Of a stretch of DNA of 64,000 nucleotides, positions 26,921 to 39,700 are shown in pieces. Numbering within the stretch: position 1 is the first letter of the stretch; the number at the start of each line of letters is the position of its first letter. This DNA comes from Mnemiopsis leidyi (taxonomy: Eukaryota; Ctenophora; Tentaculata; Lobata; Bolinopsidae), in assembly GCA_000226015.1 (NCBI GenBank), contig JH154119.1, forward strand, positions 74,618 to 138,617. Direction: 5' to 3'. The notes beneath the pieces were generated by a model. That model had not been told where the DNA came from. It searched no databases and saw only the letters and a program-made list of their open reading frames with translations. A program made the position numbers and the translations under genes.

Positions 26921-27954
26921 ATGAGAGCCCTCCTTTTACTCTATCTCTTTACTGGACTTGCCAAGGCGATCACAGAAGTTCAGCTTAAACAGCTGACGGG
27001 ACTACAAGACCTTGTGGTAAAGGGATCAGGGGATAAATCTAACGTACTGGCAACCTGCAACATCGCCTTCTTCCCGGAGTTAGTCAGTTAGCTGACTACT
27101 ACACTGCTGAGGAGAAGTGTCTACACTTCGACATCGGAACAGGAAATACAACAGGAAACCTTGTGACGATCAACTCAGACGAGAAGAACGAAGATTTGAA
27201 GATGTTGCTGAATATGGCCTACCCTTTTGAGGAGCAGAAAGGGAACGATTGGGCAAAAACAAAGTGGGTGTGGGCAGGTTTGAGGAAGGTGGAGAATAAT
27301 ATAGGAGAAGGGTTCCAGGGCATGCTTTACCATTCGAACGAGTGGGAGTGGGCTGACGGTACAAACCCGGGTGAGTTTGAGAACTGGAAGGAAAACCAGC
27401 CCGATCAGGACAGTTTGCCGAACGGGAAGAAGAAGTGTAATGAGCAGCCGAGGTGTTATCAGAATCAGATGAGGATAAACCATGATGGGGAGTGGGATGA
27501 CACTTACAAGTTCAAGATTCATCCCTTCGCTTGTGACTATCAGGGCAAGTACATTATTTCTAGGAAAGAGAAGACTTGGGAGGAGGCGAAGGAAGCCTGC
27601 GCCAACGCAGGATTACATTTGGCCAAGATCAGGTCTGATGAAGAGCTGAAAGAGATGCTGTCGGCGATGAACTATTTCCTTGGTCTCAAAGATGAGAAAT
27701 TGAAAAAGTTTGACCCTCTCAATTGGATTTGGCTGGGTGGAAATGACATTAAGAAGGAGAAGAAATGGGTGTGGGAAGATGGTGAGAAAATCAAGTGGAA
27801 GATCCCCTGGATGAAGAAAGCTGGGAATGACAACTCCAAGAAGAAGATGGCGGAAGGACAAGATGTTATGTCTTTGAATAGAGATGGTGAGGTTGATGAT
27901 TCATTCAGAGACTTCGTTTATCGACCGTTTGCTTGCCAGTGCCCTGGCACTTAG
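26921..27954 (+). pseudogene. Secreted protein with two C-type lectin-like domains, one frameshift
   Basis: ATG at 26921 encodes a signal peptide (MRALLLLYLFTGLAKA) and a short N-terminal region; this frame stops at 27089. The rest is in another frame, open to TAG at 27952. The switch lies at about 27071-27082 and is consistent with one missing base. Two tandem CTLDs follow. The first starts at DYYTAEEKCLHF and has WVWAGL, WEWADG, a QPD motif (in ENQPDQ), a conserved-type Cys pair and HPFACDY; the second has WEEAKEACANAGLHLAKI, WIWLGG, WVWEDG and RPFACQC. QPD in carbohydrate-binding CTLDs usually marks galactose preference, but the WND site is degenerate (WDD, VDD), so sugar binding is uncertain. 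Intronless, extracellular; probably a defence or matrix lectin. The frameshift may be an assembly error, since the body is otherwise intact. Confidence 0.8.
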
Positions 27955-28536
27955 ATAAATAGCATTTGCCTTTTAGTTTTAGTATGGTTTTATGCCAAAA
28001 TGGACCATAATTATAGTATAAGTAACAGTTTTCCTTCGAAAATAATTAATTTTAGAAATTGAATTTCATTCTGGTATTTGAGCTTTAAGCAGAAATTTTC
28101 AATCTCTTGCGGTGTATAACTATATGTACTTTGAAATTTTGAACTGTAAGAAGGAGTTAGGACGATTTAACTAGAATAGCAAAACAAGTTCCTCAATAAA
28201 TAAGGTAGTCGTTTCATAAGGCTTTCCACCTCATAGTCATAGTCATTCTTTTTCGCGACTAGTTTTTTTTCGATAACGCTACTATGTCAAAAATTTGAGG
28301 GTCAAAATAAAAGATAACTTTAAACTCTGAAATAATCAACTTTATTCGGATTAAGTCAAATACTTACAGTCACAGTTCAAATTATCAATTCTAATTAAAA
28401 CACAATCCTCGTCAGTATAATAGGTACTCCAGATTCGTCATGCTATTTTTCTTTTCCAAAATAGGCAAATTATTTTAGAAGATAATTGTAAAAAATATAT
28501 TCAAATTCTGTATGCATAATTGCATCATGTACCCTA
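27955..28536. other. Convergent intergenic spacer (lectin / K2P 3' ends)
   Basis: About 580 bp of AT-rich 3' flank shared by two converging genes. No further feature recognised. Confidence 0.5.
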
Positions 28537-31500
28537 TCATCTACCAACTGGACGAAACTTGGTCGGATTAAATGAACTCACAAGCGGATTGCATTCGTTT
28601 TTGATATCACCAGTCTTTCCATGATGTTCGAAACTTATGGATGGCATCCGACTGATATCATTTTCGATGTTACTAGAGTTCTGTTCGTTGCAGGGTGGTA
28701 GATTTGGAGAATTTCTGAACTTTTCAGATGGTATGTCTGTAATATTATCCTCCACCTTTACAAACCGAACGTCCAACTTATCAACATCTCGTGATATTAC
28801 TGAAGTTAGAAGAGTCTCATCCTTGCCCATGGGATTTGCAGTTTCAGAAACTGAAAATGTACAGGGTCCAGAATTATACTTGAGACTAGAATCCCCTGTG
28901 CTGGACTCTGTGTTGGTATTGCAGCAAGATGTTGTAGGTGATGTCTCGTCCCTCCTGAGACAAGTAGTACCACCAACACCGGCCTCGTCTGTCGGTAGCG
29001 AGACACTTTTTCCCTCGTTACTTGACGGACTTCTCGAAACTTTTCTCGAAATCGAGTCTAGAATATCATGCAGGCTACTTCTAACACTACCGCAGCTACT
29101 TTTGCTGGAGGATCGCCTCACACCAAGGTCACTTGCTCTGATTCGAGACCACAAACTTGAGCTGTCACTACTCCCTTTTCTGTTATCTTCGCCGCTAGTT
29201 TCAGTTTGAACACGATCTCCTTCTTCTTCAATCCTGTCAGTTCTATTTCCGGACTCTATAACCTCTTGCAAGCTGACACGGGCCCAAACGGAACCTTTCC
29301 TCTGACCATTACTTTCAGTCAGGGAACCTCTAGGTCCGCCGTTACCCATTTCCAACTTAGCTGCTGCTCTCAGGGACCTAGACCGCTGGAGAGTATCGAT
29401 AAACTCTCGCTGTACCGACGAGATCCGTTGAGGAAGAATCGACATTTTCTTGGTGATGACCTTCATGTTGGAGTCAGCGGCTTCTCTGTACAATGTGAAA
29501 CAAAGTCCCACCAACGCGAGACCCGTGGAGGCAAACATGAGGACTCTGATCACCTCCATGGCTTGAGTAAAATCCATGGATTGAGGCGTGACGTCACCGA
29601 AACCTACGGTGCCGTAGGTTGTCACGGCAAAGTAAGTACTATTTAAGAAGGAGGTGACACTGCCAGGGTCTCTCGTGTACTGTATCAGGTAGAAGATAGC
29701 GAAGTGGGAGACGAGGAAGATTATGAAGACTAGGGAGATGATGGCTATTTTGGCGAGTATTCGAGAGTTTTTGCTTCCCTCTCCCCGAGCGCAAGCTTTG
29801 TAGATCCACTTGAAGGATTTATCTAGTTTGTTGATGCCCTGCATGAAGAAGAGGTTGATGATTGCCAGATGGGTTGTCATGAGAGGTATTCCAATTAGAG
29901 CGTAGAGGATGCAGAACCATCGACCATGATCGTCATGGGGAGCGACCACTCCGTAACCTGGGGATAAGAGTAAGCCTGAGACTCTTCAGCGTATAAAGTC
30001 GAGATTCCTACATGTCCTTAGATCTAGAAGTTAGAATCTAAATCTTTAAATTAATGAAAATATTCGTTGTGATGGCTGACATGGCAGTGAAAAGAAACTT
30101 AAAGTATCAATTGTAGAAACGACAGTTAACGAGAAAGTTAAAGTATCTGTTCAGTAGAAATGACGGTTAAAGAGAAATTGAAAGTGATAGTACCTACAGT
30201 AGAAATGACGGTGAAAGAGAAAGCGAAAGTAAACGTACCTACAGTAGAAATGACGGTAAAAGACAAAGCGAAAGTAAACGTACCTATAGTAGAAATGACG
30301 GTGAAAGAGAAAGCGAAAGTAAACGTACCTACAGTAGAAATGACGGTAAAAGACAAAGCGAAAGTAAACGTACCTATAGTAGAAATGACGGTGAAAGAGA
30401 AAGCGAAAGTAAACGTACCTATAGTAGAAATGACGGTGAAAGAGAAAGCGAAAGTAAACGTACCTATAGTAGAAATGACGTTTAAAGAGAAAGCGAAAGT
30501 AAACGTACCTATAGTAGAAATGACGGTTAAAGAGAAAGCGAAAGTAAACGTACCTATAGTAGAAATGACGGTGAAAGAGAAAGCGAAAGAGTTCCAAAAG
30601 CCCCAAGCACCAGGCTGGGACACATCGTGATCCTTGTTACACCCGGCAGCGATTATCTCCGTAAGTCGCTCAATCTGCTGATCAGACATGCTCCTGTCAA
30701 AATGAAGGGTCGCTAAGTTTGCTTTCAATGTGAGTTTGAGCGATAAAAGCCCACTGGATTACAGTGATAAAAAAGAATCATTCGCTATTTACAAAATCTA
30801 TCAATTTTCTTTTAACTTAAATAAAAGGCAAAATTTCTTACTCGGTATGTTCCATAAAATGAATCCTTTGTTCTTTCAAATTTTCCAGCTCCCTATCTCT
30901 AGCTTTCCCCTCAAGGCACTGAAAAATAAGGGGACTTAAGTTCTGGTGCCTTTGACAGAATTTGATAACAAAAAGCTTAGTGCCTCTTTTAGTTCACTCC
31001 TCGAGATTCGAGAAGTGATAAAACGACTAAAGGCATAAACCCAGAACAATTTCTCTTTATGCCTTTCTGGGACGGGATCATAAAAAGTCAGTTAAACCCC
31101 GAAGCATTTATCGAACAGAAACTCCACTCCTATCCCATGAAATTTTAACATCTAACAACTCACCATAAACACGTATGTTCCAAACACAATATGAACACAT
31201 AGCAAGAGGGGAAGAACAGCTGCTCGAATCAGAAGCTTCTTTTTATCCTGAGCGTTCTCTCGAGCTGCTTCTGAAAGAGAGGTGGATATATGTTCATGGT
31301 TCAAAATAAGATATAACTCGCTAGGTATCTTTAATCTATCAGCTTATTTGAACTTGGTTGTGTAGTACACGATCTATCTAGGTAACAATTAACATTTAAA
31401 GATTGTTGGTAAGGAAAATTGTACAAGAAAATTTTATTGGGTCTGATCACTGATCAGTGATCAGTACCTTCCTGTTGCTCCCTCAGCTCCTTCATCATAG

Positions 31501-32560
31501 CCTGAAATACCGACATTCTCCTACTAATCCCAGCTCCGTAAGGGGAAATATCTTTCAAAAGTGAGCTGCTGCTGCCTGAGTTCTCCATCTTCAGAGCAAG
31601 GGTCGGGGGACGAGCTTTGGACCAAAGTTGCCGGGCTCGTGTTGAAGCCCTCGACTTGTTCTTTTCTTGTTTTTGCTTGTCTGATAAAAGAAGTTCTGGA
31701 GGAAGTTCTGGAGGATCCTGGTCAATGTACTGAGATTTTTCGACAGTACTGTTTTTTGGCTGGATCGTTTTGCAGGGGATATTCTTTTTTGGAAGGGTAA
31801 ATGTCTTTGCCCTTAGTGAAGTAGAGTCTTTTTCAATAGATTCTATACACGTATCTTCTCTTTGTTCAGTTTCGTATTCTAAGTTGAAGTTCGATTTTGT
31901 TATCGAACCTGCACCGTCAGAAGACGAAGTTCTCTCTATCAAACGGTTTCCTTCTTCACATGTATCGTCTTCATCCTCTATAGACTTCCTCTCAACTTCC
32001 CTGTCAAGTTGAATATCACTTTTAATAGCTTCATTACAATCAAATATCCCTGATCTTAACTGACTTTGATAAAATGATATGACGTCCCCCAGCTGCTCAA
32101 GAATCAAATTGTCTCGATCGTTCTTTAACTGATTCACCGACACGCAACCTTCCGCCTCAACGGTGTGTTTTTCTGTCTGAATTTTATCTGATAGGTCAAG
32201 TACTTCACTTGTTTGTCTAGAATAAACGTTATCCATCGGAAACGATGAAAAGGAGGAAGTGCTAGGCGAGGAGTCATCCAGCAGCTCAAATCGAGCCTCA
32301 CTAAAAATTCTAGAAGATAAGGGAGTTATCTCGGAGCTGGTTACAGTTCCTCTATGATATCTCCCGCCCGGAGCAGCTTCAGAAAGGGAGGAGAAAGAGG
32401 CGATTACCCCACTACTGCTGTATGTCCAGTCGGGTGATGTTGGAGAGGATCTTGTCGTGGATTCGGAGGAGATCTTCTTTTTAGAATGTTTTGCGGGGAA
32501 GCTAGTGTTATTATTGTTGGTCGTTAGATGAAGTTCCCAGGGGAGGTTTCCATCGTCCAT
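28537..32560 (-). CDS. Two-pore-domain potassium (K2P/TWK) channel, isoform A
   Basis: Five exons, transcribed leftwards: 31468-32560, 31164-31270, 30842-30918, 30554-30693, 28537-29957; 945 aa with consistent phases. ATG at 32560 has an in-frame TGA two codons upstream. A long Ser/Thr-rich cytoplasmic N-terminus (about 364 aa) precedes TM1 (LLIRAAVLPLLLCVHIVF). The extracellular cap is next (LEGKARDRELENL... DQQIERLTEI). Pore loop 1 has the TIGYG filter (471-475), whose second Gly codon is split by an intron. Then come TM2 (FCILYALIGIPL), TM3, pore loop 2 with TVGFG (589-593), TM4 and a roughly 300-aa Ser-rich tail. K2P subunits dimerise to form background K+ leak channels in the plasma membrane. 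The N-terminus is far longer than the family norm. The intron after pore 1 holds a 45-bp repeat made of the exon end and donor. Confidence 0.92.
30112..30594 (-). repeat. 45-bp minisatellite duplicating the K2P pore-1 exon end and splice donor
   Basis: On the minus strand the unit is 9 nt of intron start (GTACGTTTA) plus 36 nt equal to the end of the pore-1 exon (ending TCTACTATAG). Copies start (plus-strand mark GTAGAAA) at 30112, 30154, 30199 and then every 45 bp to 30559; the last is the exon itself. Most copies preserve AG|GTACGT. The frame stays open through the array and repeats the pore-helix motif TVISTIG. Confidence 0.95.
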
Positions 32561-35500
32561 CAGTCAGATTGAATTAACGTCTCGCCTTCTCAGCGTGTAA
32601 AAAACGTCAGCATCTGTTCTTACAGATTTTGAGTTAAGTTTAACAGTTTAAGTAGAGGCTCATGACTAATCAATAAGTATAAATACGCGAGTATTTGATC
32701 AGATTGCAGACGATCTACTTTATTGTTAAAATATAAAAATCGAAATTATACGATATTCATATAAATCTAACGTGACTTTGCGTGAGGTGATAAAAGAGGA
32801 AAAGCTGGTTTCAGTGATTTTTTCGGCTGAAAATGTTATTAAGCTCAAATGTTTACGATAATCCTATTAATGGTAACACTGGGAAAAGGCCAAATTAAAC
32901 GTGATATCAAAGTCTGACGGTTCGACCCGTCGGGTCAGTTGTTAATTCAATGGCCGTTCTTGCTTCTACACTATTGGGACTGGTTAGCCGGTAAAGAGTT
33001 TAATGAATGAATATGTATATCATTTTTTATTGGCCAAAAAAGCGTCATTTTCACGGAGAAAGTCTGGGTTTCAAAGGATGCTGATAAAGTGCTCGATAGT
33101 GATGCAGCAGTTGCAACTGTTTTCGTGAACTTGAATGAGAAAATTTTACTACCCATTTGAAATAGATCCAACAATTGCAACGTCTGCTATTAAAAGCGGA
33201 GATCAAGATCAACACACAAAAAGATTGCGAATCATTTGAGCTAAAAAGTCCAAAAAACATCTCACAATCGCCTCTGTATTCGATATAGAAATACAAATAT
33301 CTAAATTTTGGAACAAAGTGATCCCACCAGTAAGCGAGATTTACTAATTTAAGTTGTTCTGTGGGAAGACATCACGCTCATTACCATATTTACTAATGTC
33401 ATGGCGAGAGTGTGTATCAATTGTACTATATACAGGTGTGGATATTATCATGGCGCACAGGCTTGCTTTGGATTTGCAGATCTCAGATTATTTTAGTTCG
33501 ATAATTCGCAGGAGAAAGATATAGCTTGGTGATCACGCGTTGACTCACAGTAAGACTAAGAAAAGTGATTTAGCTATAAGCCTGGTGATAAGGAACATAG
33601 CTGGATTAGTGTTACACTCGTATCAATGAAATCTTAACTTCTATTATTGTGTTTATGAGCGATAAACAACAATTTACACTAATTAAGTGACTAAAATGTA
33701 GATATTGTGGACAGATACTTAGCAAGCTTATTACGAACCTCATACTTAATTACTGGCTTGCATGCAGGATACTGCTTACTGTATAAACTGTATATCTACA
33801 TAAGATAATATTGCAAAAGGACGTACAGGAAAGACACTCCTATATTATGTACATGTTATCATGAATTGTAATTAAGGAGTTGGTAGGCGTGTGGTTGTTT
33901 TCCCGCAGTTTAAGTAAAAGCTGATATGCGATGTGCAAACACAAAACCTCGCTAAAGTATAACTATAAATTCTCCTGACCCTGTTCTCAAAAGCAGCAAA
34001 AGTGACGTGCACTCGGCAACTATGTTGCATGGGAATTGATATATACTGATATTTAGAGGACTGTGGTCATAATTATTTAATTATTACTTAAATTGGCTTA
34101 TAGTTACATCAGTTAGTGTTATACAAGTGAACGCATGAACGTATTTTAACTTTAAGCATAAATAAGATACTTGATGTTTTAAGAGCCCAAGATAAGAAGA
34201 CTCAGAAATTATTTTTTTTCAAAAACCGAGTTCACATGAGCTGAAAAATCATGATCACAGCTAATTGGTCATAGCATCAGTGACATCACGATATATGGAA
34301 AGCGCTTAAGTATGTGTATGTAACTCCTGGCATATAGGAACTAAGGACTGACGGGTGTTAAACGGCTAAACTCATTAAATCGTAAACGGGGCTGTTGGCC
34401 CATGGCTGCTTCAATGCTTCATACGGAGAAGAACTAACGTTCACGTGGCTGCTTCATGCGGAGAAGAACTAACGTTCACGTGCGGATTATAATTGACACG
34501 TGCGGTTCTACTTGCATGTTACAAAGTTTCACATCATATACCCTAACGCTGTTACAAAACAGCACCTTTTCCTTAATGATACAAACGCCTGACAATAAAT
34601 TAAAATCAAATATGAACGCTCTATAATTCTAAGAAGTGAACATGGTCTCTTTAAATACTTCTTAAAACACTAATTTTGAAATTTAGATACAATACCATTG
34701 GCCAACAGACGAACCAGTTCATATTTATTCGCTGACAATTGACATCGTCCAATGTCCATAGCTTTTCAATTTCGTTTGGCCATGGCCGTAAATTTTTAAG
34801 CTTACTGTGGTTATCAGTTCTTCTGATATTCTTTTGGACGTTTAGTTCTAATTGGAAGGTTATTTTAGACGTTTAACTTTTTATTTTGTCTTTCAGTGTG
34901 CAACTTCCGGTATCGGATAGTCTGATACGACACGTAATGCAATCAATAAGGTAACAAGAGATTGGCAAAAATGGCAAATTCTAAACCGAAAATTACGATT
35001 GAAGTTAAGGCATTTTTAATTGCTTTGGATTATTAATTTGATAAAAATCGACGATCTGTTGTAATTCTAGAGTTCGAAAAATAGCAAAAGCAACGTTAAG
35101 GCCAAAAGTTCAGTTGCAGCAAAGATATGAGCAATTTTTATGAGAACTTACTGAGATTGATCGCTCTTATTCAAATACTTATTAGCTTTTGGATTAATTA
35201 TGGTAATTTCAGGCACGTAATTAACACTGGAAATTGCAATTTGCATGCCATATTAAGCGAGATGCCATGTGATTTGATAAAAGCTTATGTCCAGGTGACA
35301 AACTCTATAACTGAATTTTATCATTTCAAGCACAGGAACAAGATTATTAGGAGTTTTATTGGAGTCTAATATTCTAATGATAGGGAGTGCCAACCATTCT
35401 TGTTAATCCAACTAAGTAAAGCATTTCTGAAGAGCACTAAACAAGCAAATGTCCTGTCATTAAGCCAAATCTATTAACATGTCAGGGGTGGAGTATTACT

Positions 35501-36207
35501 TATATGACACATAAAACCATGAATCCTTAATGATTATACAACAATAATCACATCTCTGTCATGTGTCTCATCACTTTAAGTGTATAATTATACTAAAACG
35601 TTAACAATGAGATTGCTACTGTGTTGCTAACGAGTCTACTCAGTTGCATGGTATGAAGATATATTTGGGATATACTGCAGTTAACACTCGTCTACTGGGA
35701 AAAGCCCGTTAACTGAAGTACAAGGAAATGAGAAGCTTCTGTGGCCGAGTTTTATAAGCAAAAGCATGAGGACCAGTAAAAGTGGCTGCTTCATTCTGAA
35801 TTTTGTCTTTCTTTACGTTCAAATGGAGCAATTTACGGCTAATTTGATGTCTATATACATCTACAGCAGTACGTGTTTTAATAGTTATAGCGTCTAAATG
35901 TTGAGAAGTGCATATCATTAAGTAATTAACAAGTTAACGCTCAGTCTGTCATCCTAATAGGATCTAATTGATGCTTATAGCTTTACTAAATAGACAAAAA
36001 ATGGGTTGTGGCATCGGTTGAAAAACCAACAAAAATAAAAGAAGACGGGACACGTGAGGACGATGACATCAACAGAAACGGGAAAATGTGTTTAGGGAGA
36101 ACCGAAAAATAAAAAAATAAATTCATGCACAATGAATCACTTTTAATGAACAGAGTAAGACGGACAGGACTGAGTAACAACAGACTTTCAAACTTACAAA
36201 CGCTAAC
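32561..36207. other. Intron (isoform B) or 5' flank of K2P isoform A
   Basis: AT-rich sequence with no recognised exon. A roughly 40-bp segment ending in GAAGAACTAACGTTCACGTG is duplicated in tandem at about 34403-34482. The promoter of isoform A should lie just right of 32560, but no clear element is seen. Confidence 0.35.
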
Positions 36208-36718
36208 CTGAGGAAGGGATCTCTCGGATAGCCACCTTTTCCACCAAAGGTATGTTAACTACTGTTGCTCTCTGTACAGTTATCTTTGGAACGTTATCAG
36301 CTCTAACTGCCACACCTCTTTTCCCCGAAACTCTGACAGGAACTCTGATCCTTGGTGGGGGACCGTACCTAGGTTGTAGCCTAGGAACATTTGCTCTGCT
36401 CCCATCCAAGTTCAAAGTACAGATTCTTCCCGGCCCTTGTTCGTCACACACAGTAAGAGTAAAGGGTTTCACCTTGCCAACGTTAACTTTTTTGTGGAGT
36501 CTTGGTATGACCACTTTCTTTTCAATTGGAATTATTTCTATTGCAGTAGAAGAACCAGTTATACAACTGTTATTTGAATTTCCTTTTTGATGAACTTCAA
36601 GTTTGTCTGATTCGTTGTTGTCCGGAGACAGGGGCATGGATAAAGTAGAGCCCTTATTTATTCGTATAATTTCATCTTTTCTGAAATCAGTGGTTCTCGA
36701 TTCTTCTCCATCACCCAT
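36208..36718 (-). CDS. Candidate alternative first exon of the K2P channel (isoform B)
   Basis: ATG at 36718 (in-frame TGA three codons upstream) opens 170 codons starting MGDGEESRTTDFRKDE. It is rich in Val/Pro/Arg near its end (RLQPRYGPPPRIRVPVRV). The frame ends at a TCAG|GTTAGC donor at 36207, in phase 1. That is the same phase as the donor of the K2P N-terminal exon A, so it can splice in frame to the TM1 exon at 31164-31270 across a roughly 4.9-kb intron, giving a 751-aa channel with a different cytoplasmic N-terminus. No other minus-strand acceptor exon is evident in between. It has no recognised domain. It could instead be the first exon of an unrelated gene; the join is inferred from phase, strand and position. 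Confidence 0.55.
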
Positions 36719-39700
36719 AGTCGATCATGCTGATGCAGCTCTGGAAAAGTAAAGTAGTCACCAAATAGTACCGCGAGATAAATTTGCCAATCTTATGTGC
36801 AATACTGCAATACTAAATTAGTTAGGGGTGGTCAAGACAGTTGATAACCTTGCTGATGCTCAGATAAACCTGACGACGATTACGAAGGTTAGGTTTTACT
36901 TATACTATAAGTTATAGTTAGTTCAGACTGAGATACGTAAAATATGGAAAACTATAACCCTGGTTGCCTGGGGACCCCAGTCTTTGTTGCTTGGCAACAA
37001 CGGACCGTAGAGAGATCCATGCAGCGCCCGGTAAAACCCTGGTGGTCGGGCGGGTGGGTACAGCTGGGAGCGATAGGTAAACAGTCTAGTCAATTTTTAT
37101 TTAGGTTTAGTAAACACGGCGAACGTAACTCTAGATAGCATATAGTGATCACAGCATACTAAACCTTGACTGTGATATAACCAAACAGCCTTACTTCTCA
37201 CAAAACAAAACAAAGTATTTTCACAGGACCTCGAACTAAGAAACGTCAAACCTCGGCTAATGCCAAATTAATGTCAAATTTGATTCGTGGCATGTGATTG
37301 TCGGACAAATCCGACTTGACTAAACCACGAAATCTTAGCACAACACTCAGAATGTGTCTTCACAGAAACTCCAAAATTGTGACAGGCCAGGCTTATTCTG
37401 GGAAAAATTTATATTTTTCGTAAGATGAATATACATAAAAAGTTACCAGACGAATTGGGTATGTTCCATTTCAAGAAAACGAAACTGTCATCCAGAGTCC
37501 ACACCATTAGGAGTTGGCTTAATAAAACGTGCCTGCACGTGGTTTACCGTTTTCGTGACACGAAACATACGGCCAAATTAAATTGCCACAGCTTTCTGGA
37601 GATTCTTTAATTAATGCGGTCAAAGAACAGAGGATATGGAGACAAAATTAATTTTCAATCGCGTTATTAAAGTAAAGTAATTATCAAACCCTGTAACTCT
37701 GTAACTGTAGTAATACAATTATAATGAGGTGACCAGGCTTCCTGTCGGGCTGACTTTTGTTTTTCACTTTTGCTTCTGATTTGATTATTTTGGAATTCTT
37801 GATTGGACTAAGGCTTTTTTAATCTGTAGTCATGTCTTCACTTGAAAAACCATGCTCTAATTTTTCGAACGTCTGCATGACTTGAACATGGTTTCATTAA
37901 TTTCATTCATTTTCAGAGATACATCTAATCAAAATGTCCATAATATCATGGACACGGCTGTCACCAAATGAAGTCAAAATTGAAAATGTTGTTAAACGAT
38001 GAATTGAGGTCTTCCACATATTATGATGTCATCAGTCATAACCTTGGGGGGAGTGGGGGTTTCCAAATAATGACGATTGATGACGAGGGGGGGGTTTGCC
38101 AATGATGATGTCATCAGAATCGACAATTGTTTGGAGGTTTTTAAGGATTTTTCCCAGAAAATTCCAACTAACTTATCATGATTTTTATCAAAAGTTTTTA
38201 AGTATTAGAAGGACAATGGTAAAGTGAAATTGGAGAAAGACAATTTTCAAGTTAATGCCTGAAAAGACTTAAGACACATTGTATTTGTAATAATTAATTA
38301 GAGTTTGGTGCTGCCACCATAGGATTTGCAGTCAATTCTGAGCTCAAATTGCTGGTCTAACTTTTCATCTTGCTCTACATTAATAATTTTCATTTTTGAC
38401 ACAAAAGAAGTCAATAAGTGCCAACAAGGGGTCTAAATATGGTTTCTATAAATTTCGGTGCCGTCACTAAATCTTATTCTTACGTCAATATGCGGGTCAA
38501 ACTCTTTTTCTAGCCTTAAGGCTTAAGTTGAAATTTTCAAGGGTAAAGGTTATTTAGGTTCATTGAAAGTGCATGGACTTGCCAAAGATTAACTAACCAA
38601 CAAATTAGATTGAATTCAAGAACGTTTTACAATAAATCCAATTATTCGATACGCAGCATTATCATGCAAATATCGAAGAAAACCGAACCGTGCTTTTGTA
38701 ACACTAAGGAGTATGCACCGTTAAGATGGACCAGGAAGAAGAAAATATACAGAAGAATTTTGCGAGGTTAGCACCGATTATTGCTCTGTTATATAGTTAT
38801 AGTTTTTACATTCGGTAACTGGTGCGATAGGAAAATATTAATCAGAACAATGCATTGAGCAGGGACAAGCAGCATACAGCTGCTGTTATTCTATGTGCAT
38901 AGATCTTAACTATGCTCATCTAGGGATTTTTTGTAAGAACTGGCCAGCTGACAGCGGTTCAATTCAGTGAGGCAGAAAATGAAACCAAAATCGTTAATTA
39001 TTGCTATATTGCACGAGCTAACTCCATTTCAGTGGTTTCTTATTTTATAGTGCAAGAATGAAAACCATTCATCATTCACTCACTTCTGTTAGTATGCTGG
39101 ATTTGAATAATCTCAACGCTTTAAATTTGAATAATCTTAACGAGGTGGAATCAGCACGTATAAGTGTTATGGCAACATTGGTCTAATTCTCAGTTATAGA
39201 GCTGCACATTGCCAGTCAAATTTCAAATCTCTTCCTCGATTTTGAGCTCTCAACAAGCCTAATGAAATCTTATTATCCAGATGAAATATTATTGCATTGC
39301 TGCAGAGAAACTGGCGCGGCGCGCAACAACTGCGCGTCAAATTGCGCACCGTCTCATATCATTGATTGAAATGTCGTCAACGTGTGCCGTCTAACAACGA
39401 CCATAAATCCGTGAATCCATATAATAAGAGTTTAGAACACCATTTCTGATTTACAGAGTGTATTGGACGATCGCTAGCTTCCCATTCGGACTTTGAACTC
39501 GTTTTATTGGCAGATAGTCACTAAAAATCGAACTTTTTCTTAGTTTCTTTTTAGTGCACCCGCTTCATTTGCTGGGGTAGGACTTAATCTTAACTTTACA
39601 ACAATCATTTACGTTCCCATATGGAATCAGACGTTTCTTCTACGGGAGTAATCAGCTAAGCGGCAATGTAAATTGTAATTTATTGAATTTTGCATTTAAA

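Noticed and set aside
28637-29646. Plus-strand ORFs of 190 and 146 codons
   Set aside because: Antisense shadows of the large last exon of the K2P gene.
30138-30728. 196-codon ORF treated as a separate repeat protein
   Set aside because: Its first part is the K2P pore-1 exon; the rest is the intronic 45-bp array read in frame.
38726-38766. ATG frame MDQEEENIQKNFA ending in GAG|GTTAGC
   Set aside because: Could be a first exon, but it is only 13 codons and I found no partner exon or promoter.
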